This document shows positions 50,780 through 60,097 of a DNA stretch of 64,000 bases, piece after piece (within the stretch, counting starts at the first letter, position 1; every line of letters starts with the position of its first letter). The notes beneath the pieces were generated by a model. The model made no database searches. It was given only the letters and a program-made list of their open reading frames with translations, and was not told the DNA's origin. Origin of the DNA: JAFGOG01 sp034429215 (lineage in GTDB: Bacteria; Chloroflexota; Anaerolineae; JAAYZQ01); contig DAOUGI010000066.1 of NCBI GenBank assembly GCA_034429215.1, positions 1 to 64,000 on the forward strand, written 5' to 3'. Position numbers and translations under genes: made by a program.

Positions 50780-52237
50780 CTAACCCTTTTGGGAATGGCT
50801 CTTGGCCTGTTCCCACAGCGCGTCCTGGTCCGTCAGGGGCAAATCGGCCAGGTCGACGCCCTGGGCGCGGGCGGCCTGTTCCATCTCGGCATAGCGGCTG
50901 GTAAAGCGGTCACAGGTGCCGCGCAGGGAGCTTTCAGCGTCCACCTCGAGCCAGCGGGCGACGTTGACCAGGGTGAAGAGCAGGTCGCCCATCTCCTGTT
51001 CCCGGCGCTCGGTGCCCTCGGCGGCGCGCAGCTCGGCGACCTCTTCGCTCAGCTTGTCCAGGACGCCATCGAGGTCAGGCCAGTCAAAGCCGGTGCGGGC
51101 GACTCGATCGCCGATCTCCTGGGCCCGGGCCAAAGCCGGCAGAGCAACTGGAACGCCGTCCAGCCGGGAACGATCTGCTTCGCCCTTCTCGGCCCTTTCG
51201 TCGGCCTTGATCGCCTCCCAGTTGCGCAGCACGTCTGAGGTCCCCTGCACTACGACGTCACCAAAGACATGGGGGTGGCGGCGCTTGAGCTTGGCGTCGA
51301 TCCGGCTGATGACATCGGCGAACCTGAAATCCCCCGACTCTGTGGCGATCTGAACGTGCATGGCGATCTGCATCAGGAGATCGCCCAATTCCTGGCACAT
51401 CTCGCCGGCATCGTCGGCGTCGATAGCGACCAGGACTTCGTAGGCTTCTTCCAGCAGGTTGTTGCGGAGTGTCTGGTGGGTCTGTTCCTTGTCCCATGGA
51501 CAGCCGTCGGGGGCGCGCAGGCGGGCGACGGTCTCCTGGAAGGCAGGCAGTCCGCCTGGGTGAGGCAATGGCGGCACATAGAGCGTCGTCAGGTGGTCTG
51601 GGCTTGAAACCCGATCCATCTCACAGAGAGGACAGGTGCTCACCGTAGCCCCGGCGGTGCCGGCCGCCCGGACGAGGGTGACCGGGTGGTCATCGGGATA
51701 GGCGTTCATCAGCGTCAGCTTGACGTCGCTGGACAGTCGCTGGCCGTAGAGCTGGCCGATCAGCGCCGGGCGGTCGGGGTCCAGTGGCGGATGATGGGCA
51801 GTGGCCAGGTCGGTGGCATCGGCCAATTGCAGGCCGGCCAGTCCGTCGATTCCAAGGAGGCTGAGCGCCGGCTCGACAAAGCTCAGACCCTCCACCAGGC
51901 GGACGGGGAGGTTCTCCTGCCGAGCACGGGCCAGGATGCGTTGGACCGACGACTCACCGATCATGGGGTGTCCGGGAACGGCGTAGATGACCCCTTGCGG
52001 GCGCCGTCCCAGCGCGACGATCTGTTCGGCTATCGTGTCATAGACGCTGCCAAAGTCGGGCAGTGTTTCGTAGAGCTGGTCGAAGGTGGGGAGGATCAGG
52101 TGAGGCGGCAGGCTGGCGACCGTGGGATGGCGGGCGGTGCGCAGATAGATCTTGTCCGCCTGGGAGAGCAGCTCCCACGCCTCGCGGGTCAGGAGGGCGG
52201 GGTCGCCGGGCCCTAACCCAATGATAGTAATCGTCAT
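50780..52237 (-). CDS. mazG: Tetrapyrrole-methylase/MazG fusion (YabN-like)
   Basis: 485 residues. Residues 1-215 are a TP-methylase domain (GLGPGDPALLT and YAVPGHPMIGESSV). Residues about 230-480 hold two MazG-type helical NTP pyrophosphohydrolase units: CPWDKEQTHQTLRNNLLEEAYEVL with the EExxE and ExxD pattern in ELGDLLMQ, and a second in KLSEEVAEL and EMGDLLFTLVN. The enzyme hydrolyses non-canonical NTPs to NMP and PPi. The methylase domain's substrate in YabN proteins is unknown. The gene overlaps the upstream metallo-beta-lactamase-fold gene by four bases. Confidence 0.93.
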   Translation of the reverse strand: MTITIIGLGPGDPALLTREAWELLSQADKIYLRTARHPTVASLPPHLILPTFDQLYETLPDFGSVYDTIAEQIVALGRRPQGVIYAVPGHPMIGESSVQRILARARQENLPVRLVEGLSFVEPALSLLGIDGLAGLQLADATDLATAHHPPLDPDRPALIGQLYGQRLSSDVKLTLMNAYPDDHPVTLVRAAGTAGATVSTCPLCEMDRVSSPDHLTTLYVPPLPHPGGLPAFQETVARLRAPDGCPWDKEQTHQTLRNNLLEEAYEVLVAIDADDAGEMCQELGDLLMQIAMHVQIATESGDFRFADVISRIDAKLKRRHPHVFGDVVVQGTSDVLRNWEAIKADERAEKGEADRSRLDGVPVALPALARAQEIGDRVARTGFDWPDLDGVLDKLSEEVAELRAAEGTERREQEMGDLLFTLVNVARWLEVDAESSLRGTCDRFTSRYAEMEQAARAQGVDLADLPLTDQDALWEQAKSHSQKG

Positions 52238-52872
52238 CGCCAGGTTGTGTCCCCATACAGGTCTGCCGGATGATCGGCGGCCAGGAAGCGCTCGAAATCG
52301 GCCCGCTCGGCGCCGACGGTCGTCGAGCCGCCGTGACCGGGGTAAAGGGCGGTGTCGTCGGGCCAGGAAAAGACGACCTGGCCCAGGGAGACTATGCTCT
52401 GGGCCAGCGCCTGGGGCGAGTCGGTGTGGCCCGGCCCACCCGGAAAGATTGCGTCACCGACGATTGCTCCGCCGTCAAAGCGCAGGCAGATACTGCCCGA
52501 GGTGTGGCCCGGCACGTGGGCGACGGTGATCTGGCCGCGGCCGATCAGCACCTCCATGCCGTCCAGCAGCGGCAAGTCGCCGTCTATGCCGAACATCTCG
52601 GCGTCTGCAGGATGGATGCCAACCGGCGCGGCGGTAGCCTGGCGGACGGCATCCAAAGCGCCGGCATGATCGGGATGGGCGTGGGTCAGCAGGATGCAGC
52701 AGACCAGGCGGGCATCGGGCAGCGACGACAGGATGGCATCTGCGTCTTCGCCGGGATCAACGATGGCGACCTGGCCTGTCTCCGGGCAGCGGAGCAGGTA
52801 ACAGTTCATCGGCCAGGGGCCGACTTCCAGGCGTTGCAGTTCTAATCTTCCCCTAGGTTTTCGGACCTTCAA
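52234..52872 (-). CDS. Metallo-beta-lactamase-fold hydrolase (glyoxalase II-like)
   Basis: 212 residues from the TTG at 52872, chosen because GAGGAG lies 7 bases upstream; a longer frame reaches into the promoter. The metal motif LLTHAHPDHAGA (HxHxDH), then VPGHTSGSI and YPGHGGSTT supply the other histidines, and DAIF the bridging Asp. Small stand-alone members hydrolyse thioesters such as S-lactoylglutathione or similar. It is co-transcribed with mazG (ATGA-type overlap). Confidence 0.88.
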   Translation of the reverse strand: MKVRKPRGRLELQRLEVGPWPMNCYLLRCPETGQVAIVDPGEDADAILSSLPDARLVCCILLTHAHPDHAGALDAVRQATAAPVGIHPADAEMFGIDGDLPLLDGMEVLIGRGQITVAHVPGHTSGSICLRFDGGAIVGDAIFPGGPGHTDSPQALAQSIVSLGQVVFSWPDDTALYPGHGGSTTVGAERADFERFLAADHPADLYGDTTWR

Positions 52873-52911
52873 AGCTGCTCTCCTCAAGAGTTTATGGTCA
52901 TAGCCGGCGGT

Positions 52912-52940
52912 AGTATACCACAAAACCCTGGGTACGCGAA
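52912..52940 (-). promoter_or_regulatory. Promoter of the MBL-mazG unit
   Basis: On the minus strand: weak -35 TTCGCG, 17 bases, TATACT with a strong extended -10 (TGTGG). It is divergent from the tRNA-Ala promoter 15 bases away. Confidence 0.55.
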
Positions 52941-52954
52941 GCCAAACCGAATCT

Positions 52955-52983
52955 TTGACAACCAGGCCCTTCTCGGGTATACT
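52955..52983 (+). promoter_or_regulatory. Promoter of the tRNA-Ala pair
   Basis: Consensus TTGACA, 17 bases, TATACT, 19 bases before the first tRNA. Confidence 0.85.
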
Positions 52984-53002
52984 AGGCTGGCATTTGGCAT
53001 GG

Positions 53003-53078
53003 GGGGCTGTAGCTCAGCTGGGAGAGCGCGTCAATCGCACTGATGAGGCCAGGGGTTCGAGTCCCCTCAGCTCCACCA
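53003..53078 (+). tRNA. tRNA-Ala (anticodon CGC), CCA encoded
   Basis: Acceptor GGGGCTG pairs with CAGCTCC and includes the G3-U70 alanine identity pair; discriminator A, CCA encoded. The anticodon stem CGTCA/TGATG encloses ATCGCAC, giving CGC (codon GCG). Confidence 0.93.
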
Positions 53079-53103
53079 GCAGTTTCTTAACAGGATCATC
53101 CGT

Positions 53104-53179
53104 GGGCCCGTGGCGAAGTTGGGATCGCGCTTGAATGGCATTCAAGAGGCCGAGGGTTCGAATCCCTCCGGGTCCACCA
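53104..53179 (+). tRNA. tRNA-Ala (anticodon GGC), CCA encoded
   Basis: Acceptor GGGCCCG pairs with CGGGTCC, again with G3-U70; discriminator A, CCA encoded. The anticodon stem CTTGA/TCAAG encloses ATGGCAT, giving GGC (codon GCC). It lies 25 bases after the first tRNA-Ala and should be co-transcribed. Confidence 0.93.
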
Positions 53180-53191
53180 TAGGGTTAAGGC

Positions 53192-53222
53192 AAACCCCCT
53201 TCGTCAAGGACGAGGGGGGTTT
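53192..53222 (+). terminator. Hairpin after the tRNA-Ala pair
   Basis: A 14-bp stem (AAACCCCC then TTCGTC) with an AAG loop and one G-U pair, ending TTT. It probably ends the tRNA transcript, and lies just upstream of the methyltransferase ribosome site. The T-run is short. Confidence 0.65.
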
Positions 53223-53241
53223 ACTGTGTCAGGAGGGAAAG

Positions 53242-54051
53242 ATGCCGACCCGGTCTCAAGCGTATCACGACCACGAAGCGCCGGCCTACGACGCCAAGTA
53301 TGACGAAATTCCGTTCTTCACCAAGGTGTACGAGCCGGTCACATGGGACAATATCCGCCGCTTCCTGCCCACCCTCCCGGCAAGGGTGCTGGACGCCGGG
53401 GGCGGCACCGGTCGCTGGACGGTAGTGCTGGCTCAGTTGGGCTATGCAGTGACGCTGACAGACATCTCGCAGGGGATGTTGGACGTGGCGCGAACCAAGA
53501 TCGAGGCGGCCGGGCTGGCCGACCGGGTAACGATTTTGCACCAGGACATTCGCAACATGAGCGCCCTGTCTGCGGACAGCTTTGACTTGGTACTGGCCGA
53601 AGGCGACCCGGTCAGTTACTGTGAGGATCACGCCGCCGCCATCAATGAGCTGGCCCGCATAGCTAGGGTGGGCGCGCACGTGATCGTCTCGGTGGACAGC
53701 CGCATATCTGCCCTTTTCAACCTGAACGAGCTCGATTTCGATGCCGCCGCAGCGACACTGCGCACTGGGCAGATGAAGTGGCGGGGCGCGGATGAGGCGC
53801 TTGTCTACCCGATCCATGCCTTTACGATTCCCGAATTGGCCGGCCTTTTCGAGGCTAACGGCCTGCGGGTGGTGCGTGTGCTGGGCAAGCCGGTGTTCTT
53901 GAACCGGCTGCAACCAAAAGTGCGTGACGAGATCTTGGCCGATGAGGAGCTGACCCGGCGATTGGTGGAGCTGGAATGCCGTTATGGCGATGATCCCGGC
54001 TGGGCCGGGTCTGGTGGGCACATTGAGGTCACAGGGGTAAAGGTATGGTAG
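53242..54051 (+). CDS. Class I SAM-dependent methyltransferase
   Basis: 269 residues from the ATG at 53242, preceded by GGAGGG. An upstream open frame into the tRNA-Ala gene is an artefact. SAM motif I is VLDAGGGTGRW (about 50-60), followed by VTLTDISQGML and FDLVLAEGDPVSY. No further specificity is visible; it resembles small-molecule or ubiquinone-type methyltransferases (UbiE/COQ5 group). It could be read through from the tRNA operon; no own promoter is obvious. Confidence 0.88.
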   Translation: MPTRSQAYHDHEAPAYDAKYDEIPFFTKVYEPVTWDNIRRFLPTLPARVLDAGGGTGRWTVVLAQLGYAVTLTDISQGMLDVARTKIEAAGLADRVTILHQDIRNMSALSADSFDLVLAEGDPVSYCEDHAAAINELARIARVGAHVIVSVDSRISALFNLNELDFDAAAATLRTGQMKWRGADEALVYPIHAFTIPELAGLFEANGLRVVRVLGKPVFLNRLQPKVRDEILADEELTRRLVELECRYGDDPGWAGSGGHIEVTGVKVW

Positions 54052-54137
54052 CCCGGACGACGGACAAAAGGATCGAGACAAAACAGGGGCCGGCCCCGTG
54101 CCCCCATAGAATTGCACTGCCGAAACAAGGAGATTGA

Positions 54138-56972
54138 ATGACTGACAAGTATATCCCCCAAGAGATCGAGCCCAAGTGGCAGGCCCGTTGGGAGGCTGAT
54201 GAGCTGTATCGCTCGATTATCGAGCCCGGCAAGCCCAAGCACTATGCTCTGACGATGCTGCCTTACCCGAGTGGGGATCTGCACATCGGGCATTGGTACG
54301 CCATGTGCCCATCTGATGTCCGGGCGCGTTACATGAAGTTGCGGGGCTACAATGTCCTGTTCCCGATGGGCTTTGATGCCTTTGGGCTGCCGGCCGAAAA
54401 TGCCGCCATACAGCGGGGCGTTCACCCCTACACCTGGACCATCTCCAACATCGAGAGGATGCGGCGGCAGTTGAAGAGCATGGGCTCCATGTTCGATTGG
54501 GAGCGTGAGGCCATCTCCTGCCTGCCCGGCTATTATCGCTGGACACAGTGGCTGTTCCTAAAATTCTACGAGGCTGGGATCGCCTACAAGGCTTTTTCGC
54601 CGGTCGACTTTTGCCCGCACTGCAACACTACCCTGGCCCGCGAGCAGGTATGGGGCGACGACCGTCACTGCGAGCGCTGCGGTACGCCGGTGATCAGAAA
54701 GGACCTGGAACAGTGGTTCTTTCGCATCACCGACTATGCCGAAGAGCTGCTCGATTTCGCCAAGATCGATTGGCCCGAGCGGGTGACGGCGATGCAGACC
54801 AACTGGATCGGGCGCAGCGAAGGGGCCCACGTTGCCTTCAAGTCGGAGGCAGGCGATGATATCATGGTCTTTACCACCCGCCCCGATACCCTGTGGGGCG
54901 CTACCTTTATGGTTCTGGCGCCAGAGCACCCGCTGGTGGAGAAACTGACGACGCCCGAGGAGCGGCCGGCTGTGGAGGCATATGTAGCCCAGGCGGCTCG
55001 CCAGAGCGAGATCGACCGGTTGAGCCTCGAAAAGGAGAAAACGGGCGTCTTTATCGGCGCCCATGCGGTCAATCCGGTCAATGGCGAGCGCATCCCGATC
55101 TGGATCGCCGATTACGTGATGATGACCTACGGCACCGGGGCGATCATGGCCGTGCCGGCCCACGACGAGCGCGACTTTCAGTTTGCAGTCAAGTTCGGCC
55201 TGCCGATCATCCCGGTCATCGCCCGGACCGACGGGGTGGCCAAGAGCTTTATCCTGCCCGGCTCGATGCGCCCCGGCCTGGCTGAGGTGCTTGCTCGGGA
55301 AGGCTTTCGGTGCGAGGCCGTCCGGTGTGGAGATCTGGGCGAGGCGCTGCATGTCACGCTGCACGGCGACGAGCAGATCGACCGCTACGTCGAGCTGGTG
55401 AGCAGTTACCTGTTGGCTGGCTACTGGAACGAGGTGGTAGGAGCACGCTGGGTCTTTGTCTTTGACGACGGTGTTCACGAGCTCGGCTCGGCGGAATCTG
55501 ACGGTGCGATCCTGGCCCGCTGCAAAGAGATGGAGCCGAACGTTCGTCGCTACCGCACGGTGATGGAGATGCTGCGCTCGCAGCCTTTCTACCAGGACGT
55601 GCTATTTCACGCCGAGTATGGGACGATGATCAACTCGGGCCGGTTCAGCGGCACTCCGGGCGATGTGGCCAAGCGGCGTGTTACCGAATGGCTGGCCGAG
55701 CAGGGCAAGGGCGAGTTTAAGGTGAACTATCACCTGCACGACTGGCTGATCAGCCGCCAGCGCTACTGGGGCGCACCGATCCCGATCGTCTACTGCGACC
55801 GGTGCGGCACAGTGCCGGTGCCGTACGAGGATCTGCCGGTGCTCCTGCCGGAGGATGCCGTGATCCCGTCGTCGGGGGAGAACGCACTCAAGTTCCACGA
55901 CGGTTTCTTGCACACCGCCTGCCCGCGGTGCGGCGGCGCGGCTACCCGCGAGACCGATACGATGGACACTTTTATGTGTTCGTCGTGGTACCAGTATGCC
56001 TACCTCAGCCCTTACTACCGTGAAGGTGAGCCGGCCCACGCCGACTCGACGCCCATAGACCCTGCCGAAGCTGCCTACTGGCTGCCGGTGGACGTCTATA
56101 CTGGTGGGATCGAGCACGCGACCATGCACTTGATCTATACTCGCTTTTTTACCAAGGTCATGCGCGACCTGGGCCTTTTGAGCCTGGATGAGCCGATGGC
56201 GATGCTGCGCAACCAAGGCATTATCTTGGGCGAAGACAACGAAAAGATGTCCAAGAGCCGCGGCAACGTCATTGCCCCCGACAACTTGGTAGAGCGGTAC
56301 GGCGCCGACACCGTGCGCGGCTATCTGATGTTTGGTTGGCGGTGGGACCAGGGTGGTCCGTGGGATTCGCAGGGGATCGAGGGTACCGTCCGGTTCCTGA
56401 ACCGGGTGTGGGACTGCGCCCTCCAGCCTACCCGCCGCGACGCCTCCGCCGATGGCAACAAGGCTGCGCCCGACGAAAAATCGATCCGCGCCCTGCGCCG
56501 CCAGGTCCACCAGGCGATCCGCAAGGCCACCCAGGACATGGAGACCTTTAGCTTCAATACCTACATCGCCAACCTGATGGAGCTCAACAACGCCCTGGTA
56601 AAGGCCAAAGACACACCGGTATTCGGCACGCCCGCCTGGGACGAGGCGGTTCAGTCGCTCTTGCTGCTGCTGGCGCCCGCCTGCCCGCACATCGCCGAGG
56701 AGCTGTGGGCGCGGACCGACCGGCCCTATTCGATCCACCGGCAAGCGTGGCCGGCCTGGGATGAGGAGGTAGCGGCGGAAGAGCAGATCACACTGGTAGT
56801 GCAAGTCAACGGCAAGGTACGTGACAAGATCAATGTGCCAGTTGACGTGGATGAGGAGACGGCCCGGACGTTGGCCCTCCAGACTGAAGGAGCCAGGCGC
56901 CACACTGCGGGCAGCACAATCGTCAAGGTCGTCGTGGTGCCAGGCCGGTTGGTCAGTATTGTGACCAAGTAG
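54138..56972 (+). CDS. leuS: Leucyl-tRNA synthetase with an enlarged editing region
   Basis: 944 residues, longer than the usual 800-870. HIGH motif in MLPYPSGDLHIGHWYAM, KMSKS in NEKMSKSRGNVI (about 702-709) and the editing-domain TTRPDTLWGATFMV and GTGAIMAVPAHDERD are intact. A segment of about 130 residues (about 363-492) separates the PVI strand of the editing domain from YGTMINSGRF, where most bacterial LeuRSs have about 20-40 residues. It contains YWNEVVGARWVFVFDDG and looks like a folded module. CAAGGAGAT precedes the ATG. Confidence 0.97.
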   Translation: MTDKYIPQEIEPKWQARWEADELYRSIIEPGKPKHYALTMLPYPSGDLHIGHWYAMCPSDVRARYMKLRGYNVLFPMGFDAFGLPAENAAIQRGVHPYTWTISNIERMRRQLKSMGSMFDWEREAISCLPGYYRWTQWLFLKFYEAGIAYKAFSPVDFCPHCNTTLAREQVWGDDRHCERCGTPVIRKDLEQWFFRITDYAEELLDFAKIDWPERVTAMQTNWIGRSEGAHVAFKSEAGDDIMVFTTRPDTLWGATFMVLAPEHPLVEKLTTPEERPAVEAYVAQAARQSEIDRLSLEKEKTGVFIGAHAVNPVNGERIPIWIADYVMMTYGTGAIMAVPAHDERDFQFAVKFGLPIIPVIARTDGVAKSFILPGSMRPGLAEVLAREGFRCEAVRCGDLGEALHVTLHGDEQIDRYVELVSSYLLAGYWNEVVGARWVFVFDDGVHELGSAESDGAILARCKEMEPNVRRYRTVMEMLRSQPFYQDVLFHAEYGTMINSGRFSGTPGDVAKRRVTEWLAEQGKGEFKVNYHLHDWLISRQRYWGAPIPIVYCDRCGTVPVPYEDLPVLLPEDAVIPSSGENALKFHDGFLHTACPRCGGAATRETDTMDTFMCSSWYQYAYLSPYYREGEPAHADSTPIDPAEAAYWLPVDVYTGGIEHATMHLIYTRFFTKVMRDLGLLSLDEPMAMLRNQGIILGEDNEKMSKSRGNVIAPDNLVERYGADTVRGYLMFGWRWDQGGPWDSQGIEGTVRFLNRVWDCALQPTRRDASADGNKAAPDEKSIRALRRQVHQAIRKATQDMETFSFNTYIANLMELNNALVKAKDTPVFGTPAWDEAVQSLLLLLAPACPHIAEELWARTDRPYSIHRQAWPAWDEEVAAEEQITLVVQVNGKVRDKINVPVDVDEETARTLALQTEGARRHTAGSTIVKVVVVPGRLVSIVTK

Positions 56973-57000
56973 GGGTGTTTCACGGGCCTCGATAGACCAT

Positions 57001-57029
57001 TTGGCGATTTATCCCAAGGGTGCTATAAT
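57001..57029 (+). promoter_or_regulatory. Promoter of the polysaccharide block
   Basis: TTGGCG, 17 bases, TATAAT, ending 30 bases before the ATG at 57060. It could drive all genes to the window end, since each overlaps or nearly touches the next. Confidence 0.8.
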
Positions 57030-57059
57030 GTCGACACTAGTAGATCCAAAGAGGCAGGC

Positions 57060-58580
57060 ATGAATAGAGGAGATATTCCCCCCCGGGAATGTATGGGTGA
57101 CCTGGAACGCCGGTGCCGTGGCTATAAACAGCTTCTGGCCTTGTTGGCGAGCGCAACGCTCGTCATCGGCCTAGCGACACTGCTGCAGCTTGCACCGGCC
57201 AATGCTGCGAAAAGCTATCCAGACAGATCGGCGGCTGATGCCGGGGCAGCAATGGGTGACCCGACTACCAATCCGGCGGATTCATTACAAACTACCGAGT
57301 CATCGACGTACACCCTCTGGCTGCCGTATATTGTTGATGGCTACAGACTGGTCGATGGCCCGTTTGGTGTACAGATCTGGGGAGCGAACTCGACCGCCAT
57401 TGACCGGATGACTGAGATAGGGACAAGATGGGTCCGGCTTCCCCTGAGCTGGTGCTGGATAGAGCCAGAGAACACAACGCCGGAAAACTATACCTGGTCC
57501 GCAAGCTTTGAGCAGCAGCTTGCCGCTTTGTCTGCCGCCCATATCCGGGTTATCCTCCAGTTTGGAGACAATCCGTCCTGGGCAGCGACCTATCTCAACG
57601 GCCCTATCGACCTAGTAGAAATCGGCCAAGTGACCGAGTTCATGCAGGCGGTCGTTGCCCGCTACAGCCAGCCGCCGTACAACGTCAAATACTGGGAGAT
57701 ATACAACGAACCCGACAACGGCAGTGTTCTGTTTGCCGAGCAGGGGCTCGGTTACTTTGGATATACACCCGAGGCCTACGTGGACATCCTGGAGGCGGTA
57801 TACCAGCCGGTCAAGGCGATCGATCCTGGAGCCAAAATCCTGTTGGGCGGATTGGCTTATGACGTCTGGCCCCAATTTGTCGAGAATTTCCTGGATCAAG
57901 TCCTGCTAAACGGCGGTGCTGACAGTTTTGATTTGATGAACTTTCATTACTATGCTGCCTTCCGCGCCAACTGGGAGCAGTATGGACATGGTATCCTTGG
58001 CAAGCTGGCTTACCTGCGCGACAAGCTGGCATACTATGGAGTAGACAAACCGATTTTTTGTACGGAAACCGGCTGGTTTAGCAATTTTCAGGGCGATGAT
58101 GGCCATGAGATCCAAAGCCGATACCTCGTTCAGACTTTTGTGGGCAGCATGACCGCAGACTTGGGTGCCGTTATCTGGTTTACGCTGGCGGATAGTGTCA
58201 ACGACTATCGGGAGTGGGGATTAGTAGATATCAATTTGGACCCCAAACCATCCTACTATGCCCACCAGACCCTGACTGCTCAGATGTTTGGAGCCGAATA
58301 TGTTCGAACACTGGGTCTGGGGGATACCGGTTCTGACCAGATAGAGGCCTACGAGTTCGCCACACGCACGGGATGCACAATTGTCGTTGCCTGGTCTAAC
58401 GATCTGGTAACTGTAACACATGAATTGGAAATACAGACCTCTCAGCTTGTCGTGGTTGACATGTTCGGGACGGAGGCTACCGTCTACGATGGCGATGACG
58501 GCGTGGTGGACGGCCGCGTCCACGTTCCTATCGGAGTGAATCCTGTCTACCTACGCCGTGCCTGCGGCACGTGGAAGTAG
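57060..58580 (+). CDS. Secreted GH-A clan glycoside hydrolase (GH39/GH5-like)
   Basis: 506 residues. A hydrophobic segment (about 25-43, LLALLASATLVIGLATLL) acts as signal peptide or anchor. A TIM-barrel glycosidase follows: acid/base Glu in YWEIYNEPDN and nucleophile Glu in PIFCTETGWF, both in the positions expected for GH-A. A sequence TLWLPYIVDGYR near residue 83 resembles the Chloroflexota LPLV tail motif but is N-terminal. The target glycan is unknown. The context, followed directly by a Wzt-like ABC ATPase and glycosyltransferases, suggests trimming of an exported polysaccharide. Confidence 0.85.
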   Translation: MNRGDIPPRECMGDLERRCRGYKQLLALLASATLVIGLATLLQLAPANAAKSYPDRSAADAGAAMGDPTTNPADSLQTTESSTYTLWLPYIVDGYRLVDGPFGVQIWGANSTAIDRMTEIGTRWVRLPLSWCWIEPENTTPENYTWSASFEQQLAALSAAHIRVILQFGDNPSWAATYLNGPIDLVEIGQVTEFMQAVVARYSQPPYNVKYWEIYNEPDNGSVLFAEQGLGYFGYTPEAYVDILEAVYQPVKAIDPGAKILLGGLAYDVWPQFVENFLDQVLLNGGADSFDLMNFHYYAAFRANWEQYGHGILGKLAYLRDKLAYYGVDKPIFCTETGWFSNFQGDDGHEIQSRYLVQTFVGSMTADLGAVIWFTLADSVNDYREWGLVDINLDPKPSYYAHQTLTAQMFGAEYVRTLGLGDTGSDQIEAYEFATRTGCTIVVAWSNDLVTVTHELEIQTSQLVVVDMFGTEATVYDGDDGVVDGRVHVPIGVNPVYLRRACGTWK

Positions 58581-58585
58581 AAGTG

Positions 58586-60097
58586 ATGACCGCCATTATC
58601 TTTGATCGGGTGTCCAAGCAGTTCACGCTTCGTCACGAACGGGCACGCTCGTTTCAGGAGCTCTTTCTCAACATGCTTCATCTGAATCGAAGCGGTTCTC
58701 CGGCGGCATTGAGCCATGCGGCCCCGGCCAAGTCGAAGGAGCGGTTCTGGGCGCTCCGCGATGTGAGCTTTGAGATCGAGTCGGGCGACATGGTGGGCAT
58801 CATCGGTCCAAATGGCGCCGGCAAGAGCACAGCGCTCAAGCTGATCACCCATATCATCGAGCCGTCCTCCGGCAAGATCGCAGTAAATGGCCGGACATCG
58901 GCTCTGCTCGAATTGGGCGCCGGCTTTCACCCTGACCTGACCGGCCGGGAGAATGTCTATCTCAACGGCTCTATCCTTGGCTTTAGCAAAGCTGAAATGG
59001 ACCGCATTTACGACGAGATCGTCGACTTTTCCGAGATGGAGCGCTTTATCGACGTGCCGGTGAAGCACTACTCCTCCGGCATGTACATGCGACTCGCCTT
59101 TGCGATTGCCATCAACGTCCGGCCTGATATCTTACTGGTGGACGAGATCTTGGCGGTGGGCGACCAGTCGTTTCAGGCCCGCTGCCTGGACAAGATCAAC
59201 GAAATGAAGCGGCGTGGGATGACGATCGTCATGGTTACTCACAACCTGGACGCCGTGCGTTCCATGTGCCATCGGGCCATCTGGCTGGATGATGGAGAGG
59301 TCCGGGCTGAAGGGGACGTGGATCTGGTGGTCGAGCAGTACCGGACCCAGGTGCATCTGGAGGACGAGCAGGAACTCTTGACGCAGGCCCCCCCGACGGG
59401 GAGAGGACAGGCCGATGCAGCCTGTTTGGAAGAGGGTTCTAAACCGGCCCAGATGGCAAAAGACGCCTCTTCGGAACAGGGCGAGACCGGCGCATCGCCC
59501 GAAGAGGATTCCTGTGAAGATGATTCCGATTGGCGGTGGGGATCGCGGGAAGGAGAGATCACGGACGTTCAGCTTCTGGATGGACAGGGGCAGGAACGGC
59601 GTTCTTTCAAGACAGGCGACACCTTCGTGGTGCGTATCCACTATGCAGCTCACCGGCGGATAGACAATCCCCAGTTCGGCCTTGCCCTCTACGATGCGGG
59701 TGGCTTTCACATCAACGGGCCCAATACTGTTTTCGCCGGCCTAGATATCCAAGCCGTTGAAGGGGAGGGGTACATAGACCATGTCGTGGACAGCCTGCCC
59801 TTGCTCGAAGGCACCTACCTGGTGTCGGTTTCTCTATACGATTATGACGGTGATCACGCTTACGACTATCATCATCAGGCTTATACGTTCCGGGTCCACC
59901 CCAACCCGATCATCCACGAAAAATATGGCGCCATCCTTATCCCTTCCTTGTGGCGGCTGGGACCCACTGGCTTTGTGAGCGAGCCCCTTTGTTCTGCGGC
60001 GGCGAGCCCTCTGGAGGGGGCTCGGCCGGATGCCTCCGTGATCTCTGCCGGCCCTGCAGGTCAGGATGACCAGGGGGCCATGGATAACAAGCCGTGA
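58586..60097 (+). CDS. Polysaccharide ABC transporter ATP-binding protein (Wzt/TagH-like)
   Basis: 503 residues from the ATG at 58586; a GTG at 58571 is also possible. Walker A GPNGAGKST, signature YSSGMYMRLAFA and Walker B ILLVDEILAVGD define the exporter class. An acidic, low-complexity linker (about 270-315) joins a C-terminal Wzt_C-like beta-sandwich (about 320-460, with GLALYDAGGFHINGPNT and LLEGTYLVSVSLYDYDGDH) that recognises the glycan end. The matching permease (Wzm) is not in the window. The GTG start of the next gene overlaps the stop. Confidence 0.93.
   Translation: MTAIIFDRVSKQFTLRHERARSFQELFLNMLHLNRSGSPAALSHAAPAKSKERFWALRDVSFEIESGDMVGIIGPNGAGKSTALKLITHIIEPSSGKIAVNGRTSALLELGAGFHPDLTGRENVYLNGSILGFSKAEMDRIYDEIVDFSEMERFIDVPVKHYSSGMYMRLAFAIAINVRPDILLVDEILAVGDQSFQARCLDKINEMKRRGMTIVMVTHNLDAVRSMCHRAIWLDDGEVRAEGDVDLVVEQYRTQVHLEDEQELLTQAPPTGRGQADAACLEEGSKPAQMAKDASSEQGETGASPEEDSCEDDSDWRWGSREGEITDVQLLDGQGQERRSFKTGDTFVVRIHYAAHRRIDNPQFGLALYDAGGFHINGPNTVFAGLDIQAVEGEGYIDHVVDSLPLLEGTYLVSVSLYDYDGDHAYDYHHQAYTFRVHPNPIIHEKYGAILIPSLWRLGPTGFVSEPLCSAAASPLEGARPDASVISAGPAGQDDQGAMDNKP

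Noticed and set aside
53110..53241. N-terminal extension of the methyltransferase through the tRNA-Ala gene
   Set aside because: The frame passes through a complete tRNA; a Shine-Dalgarno and a natural N-terminus exist at 53242.
52981..54137. T-box or other riboswitch upstream of leuS or the aminoacyl-tRNA synthetase genes
   Set aside because: Leaders are short (72 to 86 bases) and lack the T-box sequence and specifier stem.
55602..56903. 433-codon antisense frame opposite leuS
   Set aside because: Same reason: shadow of a strongly conserved gene with no ribosome site and no recognisable domain.
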